The translations under genes were made by a program, and so were the position numbers. This document shows, piece by piece, positions 1 through 5,019 of a stretch of DNA of 7,925 nucleotides; the stretch's first letter is position 1; every line of letters starts with the position of its first letter. Origin of the DNA: an uncultured Treponema sp. (GTDB taxonomy: Bacteria > Spirochaetota > Spirochaetia > Treponematales > Treponemataceae); NCBI GenBank assembly GCA_937902445.1, contig CALELJ010000293.1, positions 1 to 7,925 of the forward strand, in the 5' to 3' direction. Under the pieces are notes generated by a model. It had not been told where the DNA came from and made no database searches. It saw only the letters and a list, made by a program, of their open reading frames with translations.

Positions 1-183
1 AACAAGGAAATTACCTACACAATCTTTGGACCATGGGAATCAAACATTGAGGCAGGAATCCTTTCATACCTTTCACCACTTGGCAATGAACTTCTCGAAA
101 TGAAAAATGGAGAACGCAAGAGCTTTACAATCAACGACAGGAACTACGATATCACAGTCAAGTCGATTGCACTTGCAAAATAA
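1..183 (+). CDS. greA: GreA-type transcription elongation factor, C-terminal end (partial)
   Basis: The open frame enters from the left edge and ends at TAA 181-183, leaving 60 C-terminal residues. The visible part has the hallmarks of the GreA/GreB C-terminal domain: a YTIFGPWES strand, then the GILSYLSPLGNELL segment, and a final strand pair (FTINDRNYDITVKSIAL). In the family this FKBP-like domain docks on RNA polymerase, while the missing N-terminal coiled coil reaches the secondary channel and stimulates cleavage of backtracked RNA. Some spirochaetes carry a much longer GreA with an extra N-terminal region; the window cannot show which form this is. A strong terminator follows directly, so this gene ends its own transcription unit. 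Assignment to the Gre C-terminal family is fairly secure from motif recall; greA rather than a paralogue is inference. Confidence 0.75.
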   Translation, partial: NKEITYTIFGPWESNIEAGILSYLSPLGNELLEMKNGERKSFTINDRNYDITVKSIALAK

Positions 184-205
184 TCTGGATCAAAGCAGAT
201 AAGGG

Positions 206-244
206 AAACTGTCATTCTGAAAAATCAGGATGGCAGTTTTTTTT
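206..244 (+). terminator. Strong intrinsic terminator after the greA-like gene
   Basis: A 15-bp stem (206-220 pairing with 225-239, including two G-U pairs) closes an AAAA loop. The 3' arm runs into eight consecutive T residues (237-244). It starts 23 bases after the upstream stop codon and ends 38 bases before the next start. The A-rich 5' base of the stem could also serve the opposite strand, but no minus-strand gene lies to the right to need it. Confidence 0.93.
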
Positions 245-282
245 GACTCACTGCAGCAGGAACTCCGGCAACAGGAGGGGAA

Positions 283-1221
283 ATGGCCATCGCAAAAGAA
301 AAATACATTCAGCTTACGAAAAACATCGGAGTCCTTTACGGCACCAGCAGCAACACCGGTGTCATAAACACGCCGAAAGGGCTTTATGTTCTTGATCCAG
401 GCGGAACTGATGACACGGGCAACCAGACCATACAGACTCTTGGAGAACTTTTCCCTGGCAGGGAAATCGCTGGAGTATTTCTGACCCATGCCCATACCGA
501 CCACACCGGCGGAATAACACCGATACTCGAGCATTTCAGTTCCACAGTCTACGCAGGAAAAACAACGGCAAATTTTCTTGAGATTCCGGAATCCATCGCA
601 ATGATCTATTCAGGAAGCCTTCCTGGAAAGGAAATGGCCCACCGGGATTTTCTCATGGACCATCCTGTCAAAACCGACGTAATAATCGCAGATTCCCAGG
701 AAATCGACATTGGCGGAACAATCGTAAAGGCCGTGGACCTTCCGGGGCACTGTCCTGGAATGACTGGATTCATTTTTCTAGACAAAGAGGCGGACAAGAG
801 GGTTTTCTTCCTTGGCGATGCATTTTTCGGAATGAAGATGCTTGGAAAAATATGGATTCCATTCATACTTGATCCAGTGGCGTTCCGCAGTTCCGTGGAA
901 AAAATCGAAAGGACCTCGGCAGACTACTACGTTCCGGGGCACGGTGAGGCATGCACCATGGACAATGCAGGCTGTGTCGCCGAACACAACATAATGATCA
1001 CCTATGAATTTGAGGACCTCATAATCAAGCTTATAGGTTCCGGCTGTAATGAAATCAGCAGCATAATCGAATCAACGGCAAACTACGCCGGCATGAAACT
1101 CAAAAGCGTGAATTACCATCTGATTCTCTGCACGCTCAAATCTTACATGGCAAGCCTTGAACGCGACGGAATCATCGAAAATTATATGGAAAATAACAGA
1201 CTCAAATGGAGATTAAAATGA
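283..1221 (+). CDS. Metallo-beta-lactamase-fold hydrolase with C-terminal helical domain
   Basis: The product is a 312-residue, probably cytoplasmic enzyme with no signal peptide. The N-terminal two-thirds is a metallo-beta-lactamase fold with the full ligand set for a two-metal site: H69-x-H71-x-D73-H74 in the THAHTDHTGG motif, H156 in LPGHCPG, D179 in FLGDAF and H220 in VPGHG. Residues 38-41 (DPGG) match the usual early loop. The C-terminal about 70 residues look like the small helical or winged domain seen in hydrolases of the LACTB2 and related groups. The substrate cannot be read from sequence; thioester, nucleic-acid or lactone hydrolysis are all possible in this superfamily. The start is supported by AGGAGG at 273-278, with a short 4-base spacer to ATG. 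The stop overlaps the deoC start, so the two are translationally coupled. No clear promoter is seen in the 38 bases after the preceding terminator, so the pair may depend on readthrough or a weak promoter. Confidence 0.9.
   Translation: MAIAKEKYIQLTKNIGVLYGTSSNTGVINTPKGLYVLDPGGTDDTGNQTIQTLGELFPGREIAGVFLTHAHTDHTGGITPILEHFSSTVYAGKTTANFLEIPESIAMIYSGSLPGKEMAHRDFLMDHPVKTDVIIADSQEIDIGGTIVKAVDLPGHCPGMTGFIFLDKEADKRVFFLGDAFFGMKMLGKIWIPFILDPVAFRSSVEKIERTSADYYVPGHGEACTMDNAGCVAEHNIMITYEFEDLIIKLIGSGCNEISSIIESTANYAGMKLKSVNYHLILCTLKSYMASLERDGIIENYMENNRLKWRLK
1207..1220 (+). promoter_or_regulatory. deoC ribosome binding site and ATGA overlap that set the start
   Basis: GGAG at 1208-1211 lies 6 bases before the ATG at 1218, which overlaps the upstream TGA (1219-1221) as ATGA. 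The in-frame ATG at 1206 would be buried in this Shine-Dalgarno sequence and has only A-rich sequence and no GGAGG-like element before it. The 1218 start is therefore preferred. Confidence 0.8.
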
Positions 1222-1913
1222 CAAAGAAAGAAATCGCAGCTTACATTGACCAGACACTTCTCTCACCTACAGCAACAGAAGAAGACCTTGTTGCGTTTGT
1301 CACAAAGGCAAAGGATTTTGGATTTGCAAGCGTATGCATCAATCCGGTATACATCAAAAAGGCAAAGGAACTTCTTGCAGGATGCCCTACAAAAGTCTGT
1401 ACGGTAATCGATTTTCCACTTGGAGCCGGCGGACTTGAAACAAAGCAGACACAATCAGACATCGCCATCGATGACGGTGCAGACGAACTGGATTTTGTAG
1501 TCGATCTTGGTCTTGTAAAGGCACACAAATGGGTGGAATTGAAGGCTGAACTTTCATTCATCGCAAAAAGCGTAAAGGAAGCCGCCATGTTCCGCGAGGA
1601 AGGTGGAGCCGTCCTTACAAAGCTGATTCTTGAGACATGCTGCCTCACAGATGAAGAAATCGTTGAAAGCTGCAAGTGCGCAAAGGAAGCAGGATTTGAT
1701 TTCGTAAAGACTTCAACGGGCTTTTATTCGGCAAAACCAAACGGAGCTACTGTCCATGCAGTTGAACTTATGAGAAAGACTGTAGGTCCTGAAATGGGAG
1801 TCAAGGCTTCTGGCGGCATCCACAGCTACGAAGAAGCGATGGCAATGATCAATGCAGGAGCCACAAGAATTGGTGCCAGCGCCGGAATTGAAATTGTAGG
1901 AGACGCGGAATAG
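1218..1913 (+). CDS. deoC: Deoxyribose-phosphate aldolase
   Basis: This class I aldolase splits 2-deoxyribose 5-phosphate into acetaldehyde and glyceraldehyde 3-phosphate, the last step of deoxynucleoside salvage, in the cytoplasm. The 231-residue product matches the normal length for bacterial DeoC. The sequence shows K164 in FVKTSTGF (Schiff-base lysine), D92 in ELDFVVDLG (the family's catalytic Asp position), K196 in VKASGGI (the second lysine) and a phosphate-binding end, ATRIGASAG, near residues 215-223. The N-terminal YIDQTLLSPTAT is also typical. Starting at 1206 instead would add four residues (MEIK) without a ribosome binding site. The gene is coupled to the upstream metallo-hydrolase, but no other deo genes (phosphorylase, phosphopentomutase, deoR) are visible, so whether the hydrolase has a role in nucleoside breakdown is open. 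Confidence 0.97.
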   Translation: MTKKEIAAYIDQTLLSPTATEEDLVAFVTKAKDFGFASVCINPVYIKKAKELLAGCPTKVCTVIDFPLGAGGLETKQTQSDIAIDDGADELDFVVDLGLVKAHKWVELKAELSFIAKSVKEAAMFREEGGAVLTKLILETCCLTDEEIVESCKCAKEAGFDFVKTSTGFYSAKPNGATVHAVELMRKTVGPEMGVKASGGIHSYEEAMAMINAGATRIGASAGIEIVGDAE

Positions 1914-1924
1914 CGGAATAAAAG

Positions 1925-1958
1925 CAAGGGACGGTTCGACTTCGCTCACCGGCCCTTG
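1925..1958 (-). terminator. Hairpin between convergent genes, best oriented as terminator of the arsR-like gene
   Basis: CAAGGG (1925-1930) pairs with CCCTTG (1953-1958). After one A-G mismatch, CGGT (1932-1935) pairs with ACCG (1948-1951), leaving a 12-base loop. On the minus strand the hairpin is followed by GCTTTTATT, a fair U-tract, and it lies 16 bases past the arsR-like stop. On the plus strand it lies 11 bases after the deoC stop but has no T-run. It may therefore terminate mainly leftward transcription and act as an RNA 3' end or weak block for deoC. Confidence 0.7.
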
Positions 1959-1973
1959 GCATAAACCGAAAGT

Positions 1974-2321
1974 TCATTCCTCCATGCTGTTGACCTGATC
2001 TATGATCCTGATGGTGGAATGGATGAGGCTTTCCACTTCCGCAAACTTTTTATGTACGGCAAGGCGGTAGAAAGCCTGTGTACCCTGCTTTTCAACAGTT
2101 ACGACGCCGGAATCCTTCAAAATTTTCAGGTGGTGCGAAATGGCCGGGCGGGAAAGCTTTGAACCGGCAGCCAAGGTCATGACATTGATTCCGTTTTCAC
2201 CTGCATCCAGAATGTCAAGAATAAGCTTCTGCCTTATTTCATCACCCATGGCAATGAAAAGAGGCCCGCATTTATTGAACAGTTCATGAAGCAACGAACG
2301 GTCTTCCTCTGAAATTTTCAT
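1974..2321 (-). CDS. ArsR-family winged-helix transcriptional repressor
   Basis: The 115-residue product has ArsR/SmtB architecture: an N-terminal helix, GDEIRQKLILDIL (26-38), the helix-turn-helix with recognition helix SRPAISHHLKIL (57-68), the beta wing GVVTVEKQGTQAFYRL (72-87) and a C-terminal dimerisation helix. Family members are homodimeric DNA-binding repressors released by a ligand or modification. The classical ELCVCDL metal site in the recognition helix is absent and there is one Cys (C18). Metal sensing by that site is therefore unlikely, though His residues 12, 90 and 101 leave other sites possible. The start is supported by GGGAG (on the minus strand, 2327-2331) five bases before ATG. 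The gene is divergent from the envelope transport operon and the intergenic region carries inverted repeats, so autoregulation and control of that operon are the natural inference. Confidence 0.9.
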   Translation of the reverse strand: MKISEEDRSLLHELFNKCGPLFIAMGDEIRQKLILDILDAGENGINVMTLAAGSKLSRPAISHHLKILKDSGVVTVEKQGTQAFYRLAVHKKFAEVESLIHSTIRIIDQVNSMEE

Positions 2322-2351
2322 AGTTTCTCCCTACATTTTCCCCTTTATTTT

Positions 2352-2380
2352 ACTATAAGCCGTAAATTTGCTGATGTCAA
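2352..2380 (-). promoter_or_regulatory. Near-consensus sigma70-type promoter for the arsR-like gene
   Basis: Read on the minus strand, a perfect -35 TTGACA (2375-2380) is followed after exactly 17 bases by a -10 TATAGT (2352-2357). Transcription would start near 2345, giving a short leader of about 25 bases that holds the GGGAG ribosome binding site. Confidence 0.82.
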
Positions 2381-2382
2381 TA

Positions 2383-2407
2383 CGTTTAAGCGTTTAAATA
2401 ATTAAAC
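2383..2407. promoter_or_regulatory. Candidate operator: GTTTAA-N4-TTAAAC inverted repeat with an extra tandem half-site
   Basis: A perfect 6-bp inverted repeat, GTTTAA (2392-2397) and TTAAAC (2402-2407), is separated by four bases. It is preceded by a direct copy of the half-site (CGTTTAAG, 2383-2390). It lies immediately upstream of the arsR-like -35 box and before the rightward promoter. ArsR-family dimers bind AT-rich inverted repeats of this general kind. The region is AT-rich, so chance symmetry is possible. Confidence 0.42.
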
Positions 2408-2432
2408 TTTTTTACTAATTTTTTGTTATAAG

Positions 2433-2448
2433 TACTTGAATTTAAGTA
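2433..2448. promoter_or_regulatory. Candidate operator palindrome over the operon -35 box
   Basis: TACTTGAATTTAAGTA is a 16-base palindrome with a single mismatched pair (G2438 against T2443). It covers the predicted -35 element TTGAAT, so a protein bound here would block RNA polymerase. It is a better-placed repressor site for the rightward operon than the 2392-2407 repeat. Binding by the adjacent ArsR-type protein is inference. Confidence 0.45.
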
Positions 2449-2463
2449 AAAATGCGTTATATT
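2436..2463 (+). promoter_or_regulatory. Promoter of the envelope transport operon
   Basis: TTGAAT (2436-2441) and TATATT (2458-2463) are spaced by 16 bases. The predicted transcript starts around 2470 and has a leader of about 80 bases before the ATG at 2549. No better pair is seen elsewhere in the intergenic region. Confidence 0.65.
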
Positions 2464-2472
2464 AATGGCGAA

Positions 2473-2500
2473 AGGTTTAAGATTTTGAACTAATAAACCT
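2473..2500 (+). other. Stem-loop at the 5' end of the operon leader
   Basis: AGGTTTA (2473-2479) pairs perfectly with TAAACCT (2494-2500) around a 14-base loop. It begins within a few bases of the predicted transcription start and lies well before the GGAGG at 2536-2540. A 5'-terminal stem of this kind could protect the mRNA. It is AT-rich, short and not followed by a T-run, so it is not a terminator. It is not a recognised riboswitch. Confidence 0.35.
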
Positions 2501-2548
2501 GAATCAACTACAAAACAAATCCAAAAATACATCGCGGAGGATGGGATT

Positions 2549-3358
2549 ATGAAAAAGATTTCAACAGTGATTACAGTAATGGCACTTGGTGTGGCTGCAG
2601 CATTCGCAGACGCAAAGGGAACAGAGATCATGACAAAGGTTCATGACGTAAAGAAACCGGAATATACAGTCGCAAAGGCCGAGATGAACCTTGTCTCGAA
2701 GAGTGGTTCCGTAGACGAACACCGTGTTTTCTGGGAATTCGGTGCAAACCAGCAGAAGGCAGACAACGGAAAAGACATCACAAAGCTTGTCATGAACTTC
2801 ATCGAGCCGGCTTCATACGCTGGAACACGCTTCCTTCAGATTGAAAATGGTCCGGAAGACGGAAAATTCGTACGCCTTGCAACAGACCCTTCACCACGCC
2901 GTGTAAACTCAAGCGAAGATTCAAAGTCTTTCCTTGGTACTGATGCAACTTACGGAGACCTTAAGACACGTGAAGTAGCTGATGACAACCACCAGTACCT
3001 CAGGGATGAGACAAAGAACGGATTCAACTGCCAGGTTGTTGAATGTACACCAATCGCTTCGAGCCAGTACTCAAAGAGAATTCTCTGGATTGACACAGAG
3101 ACAATGTACCCTGTCTACACGGAACTCTATGACAAGAAGGGAAAGCTTGAAAAGGTTCTTACTGTAAAGTCCATCAAGAACGTTGACGGATACAACATTC
3201 CAATGGAAAACGAATACAAGAACGTTGCAACAGGACACACAACAACACTTAAGATCGGTGCAGTTGTTGTTGACAACAAGGGTCTTGCCCTCATGCAGAA
3301 GATGAACATCAACCCAAAGACAGTATTCACACAGAACTTCCTGAAGACTGGAAAGTAA
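2549..3358 (+). CDS. LolA-like periplasmic carrier (outer-membrane lipoprotein-sorting protein family)
   Basis: The product is a 269-residue exported protein. Residues 1-20 are a clean signal peptide (KK, hydrophobic core, AFA cleavage before DAKG), with no lipobox. The mature part resembles the LolA-like family that includes PF17131 and is related to DUF1329: FIEPASYAGTRFL (84-96), PRRVNSSEDSKSFLGTDATYGDL (116-138) and the LWIDTETMYPVYTELYDKKGKL block (179-200). These proteins have a half-barrel fold with a greasy cavity and sit next to RND/MMPL pumps; they are thought to ferry a lipidic or hydrophobic cargo across the periplasm. True lipoprotein sorting is unlikely to be its job, because the family name is inherited from LolA. 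The GGAGG at 2536-2540, eight bases before ATG, supports the start. It is the first gene of the operon, with 28 bases to the next gene. Confidence 0.85.
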   Translation: MKKISTVITVMALGVAAAFADAKGTEIMTKVHDVKKPEYTVAKAEMNLVSKSGSVDEHRVFWEFGANQQKADNGKDITKLVMNFIEPASYAGTRFLQIENGPEDGKFVRLATDPSPRRVNSSEDSKSFLGTDATYGDLKTREVADDNHQYLRDETKNGFNCQVVECTPIASSQYSKRILWIDTETMYPVYTELYDKKGKLEKVLTVKSIKNVDGYNIPMENEYKNVATGHTTTLKIGAVVVDNKGLALMQKMNINPKTVFTQNFLKTGK

Positions 3359-3386
3359 TTGATTCAGACTAAAATCAGAGGGAAAT

Positions 3387-5000
3387 ATGAAGATTACAAA
3401 ATATACAGCCATTGCAACGGCAATCATGCTTTCATGCATCGGCGCATACGCACAGGATTTTGATGACTTTGGTGACTTCGGCGACATCGGCGGAGGAACA
3501 TCGGGAGGAGCATCCAGTGCCATTTCGATCAGCGGTGAAGCAAGAATCGAAGCTCGTGGCTACCTTGATTCAGATCCTGCAAAAGAAGGAATCAACAATG
3601 TGGACAGCCTTAAGGAAATTGAAACGTCCTCAAAGCCGTCTGGAAAATTGAATTTCAAGTATTCAGGTTCGACTGTAGAGGCCGAGGTAAAGCTCAAATT
3701 TGACAAAAACACTCTCAGCGAATATAAGGAAGATATTCTTGATGAAGCAATCATCCGCGGAATCTTCATGGAAAGCGCCCTTACTGTGGAAGCCGGAAAA
3801 ATGCGCACCATCTGGGGAAAAGGCGACCGTCTCCACGTAATTGACAATTTCAATGCCGATGACTACACGGATTTCATTGTTCCGCTTTATTCAGACAGAA
3901 GAATCGCAACTCCGATGCTTAAAACAAGCTATGCATTCTCAAGGAACAACATGGTGCTTGAAGCAATATGGACTCCTGGAATGACAGTAGACCGTTTTGC
4001 ATCCAAGGGCAGATGGGTTCCGGGGAAAGTAGCTTCAATGCAGGGAACAATCGAAAGCTCAGTAAAGGACAACCTTGCAAAGATCGTGGAACAGAAGGAC
4101 ACATTCCAGACTCAGCTTGCGACATACACCACTCTTGCTGAATCCGCAAAGGCTGCCGGAAACATGGAAGCTGCACAGACCTATGGTGCCGCGGCAGAAA
4201 CTGCAAAGACAAATCTTGCAAACGCGGAAAAGTCATATCTTGACACACTCAACATGGCCACTGCCCTTTCCGCAGATTCGTCATCCCTCTACCCTGACAC
4301 AAACAGACTTGAATACAACCAGGCGGGAATCCGTCTCACAGGTACTTTCGGGTCCGTCGATCTTGGGGCAAGCTACTATTATGGACATTACAAGCAGCCG
4401 TCATTCAACGCAAAACTTTTTTCAGCAGGTGACTACAGGAACATGCTCGCCTACGACAAAAAGCAGACTTTCGGACTTGAAGCCGCAACAATCTTCTGGA
4501 AGTTCAACCTTCGCGCAGAGGGCTGCTACAATCTTACAGAAGATACGGCAGGTGATGATCCGTTCGTGCACAACAACAGCGTACAGTGGCTTGCAGGTTT
4601 TGACATCGACCTTCCAGTCAGCAACATCAACGTAAACATCCAGGAAACAGGAACTCTCGTGCTCAACAACGACAAGATTGACGGAGCATACAAGAAAATG
4701 GATGTTGACTACGACAGGAATGACAGATACACGACAAACCATCTTGTCATAAACATCACGGACAGCTGGAAAAACGGAAAAATCGAGCCTGAAGTCACAG
4801 CCCTCTGGAGCATTGAACGAGGAGACATCGTAATCATGCCTAAGGTGAACTTCAAGCCAAATCAGGACATTACATTCACTGTCAGCGGACTTTTCATGAA
4901 CTCAAAGGATGAGGATGGAGAGTTTGCGGAATGGTCAGGAAAGATTCCTGGCAATCTTAACAACAGCTATATCGGACTGGGCGTAAGCTGCAAGTTCTAA
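3387..5000 (+). CDS. Outer-membrane beta-barrel protein with helical insertion, DUF1302-like
   Basis: The product has 537 residues, with a signal peptide ending in AYA before Q23. The mature N-terminus opens with an acidic DFDDFGDFGD repeat (24-37) and a Gly/Ser linker. The rest shows alternating amphipathic strands and ends in a C-terminal Phe (GVSCKF), as expected of a barrel inserted by BamA. The EAGKMRTIWGKGDRLHVIDN stretch (136-154) recalls the 'WG' strand of DUF1302-type barrels that pair with LolA-like and MMPL genes. Residues about 216-298 break the barrel pattern: an Ala/Glu/Lys-rich helical segment lies between strands near TPGMTVDRF and YNQAGIRLTG. GAGGG at 3378-3382 supports the start. 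The probable role is the outer-membrane end point of the transport system; whether it forms an open channel or a docking barrel is unknown. The family name is a motif-level guess, while the barrel call is firmer. Confidence 0.75.
   Translation: MKITKYTAIATAIMLSCIGAYAQDFDDFGDFGDIGGGTSGGASSAISISGEARIEARGYLDSDPAKEGINNVDSLKEIETSSKPSGKLNFKYSGSTVEAEVKLKFDKNTLSEYKEDILDEAIIRGIFMESALTVEAGKMRTIWGKGDRLHVIDNFNADDYTDFIVPLYSDRRIATPMLKTSYAFSRNNMVLEAIWTPGMTVDRFASKGRWVPGKVASMQGTIESSVKDNLAKIVEQKDTFQTQLATYTTLAESAKAAGNMEAAQTYGAAAETAKTNLANAEKSYLDTLNMATALSADSSSLYPDTNRLEYNQAGIRLTGTFGSVDLGASYYYGHYKQPSFNAKLFSAGDYRNMLAYDKKQTFGLEAATIFWKFNLRAEGCYNLTEDTAGDDPFVHNNSVQWLAGFDIDLPVSNINVNIQETGTLVLNNDKIDGAYKKMDVDYDRNDRYTTNHLVINITDSWKNGKIEPEVTALWSIERGDIVIMPKVNFKPNQDITFTVSGLFMNSKDEDGEFAEWSGKIPGNLNNSYIGLGVSCKF
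3456..3497 (+). repeat. Acidic DFG repeat at the mature N-terminus of the barrel protein
   Basis: Codons 24-37 encode Asp-Phe-Asp-Asp-Phe-Gly-Asp-Phe-Gly-Asp-Ile-Gly-Gly-Gly. Codons alternate (TTT/TTC, GAT/GAC, GGT/GGC), so the repeat is not a simple DNA slippage tract. The same motif recurs in the pump gene at 6937-7023. Confidence 0.85.
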
Positions 5001-5019
5001 AAAAGTAAAGGAAAATAAA

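Noticed and set aside
190..534. Minus-strand open frame of 114 codons
   Set aside because: It runs antisense through the hydrolase gene and the terminator, has no ribosome binding site and gives a composition unlike a real protein.
1206..1217. Upstream ATG at 1206 as the deoC start (235 residues)
   Set aside because: It has no Shine-Dalgarno sequence, whereas the ATG at 1218 has GGAG at the right distance and the typical ATGA overlap. The extra MEIK has no counterpart in the family.
3435..3437. Cys17 of the barrel protein as a lipoprotein acylation site
   Set aside because: The preceding residues (MLS) are a poor lipobox, and a good signal peptidase I site (AYA before Q23) follows. Spirochaetal lipoboxes are loose, so a small doubt remains.
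3071..3523. Minus-strand open frame of 150 codons across the carrier-barrel junction
   Set aside because: It is antisense to two well-supported genes and rich in Cys, Val and Phe, as expected from the reverse of Lys/Asn/Thr-rich coding sequence.
4075..4635. Plus-strand 186-codon frame inside the barrel gene
   Set aside because: It is an out-of-frame shadow, rich in Arg, Ser, Thr and Pro, with no ribosome binding site; the barrel frame is continuous and ends properly.
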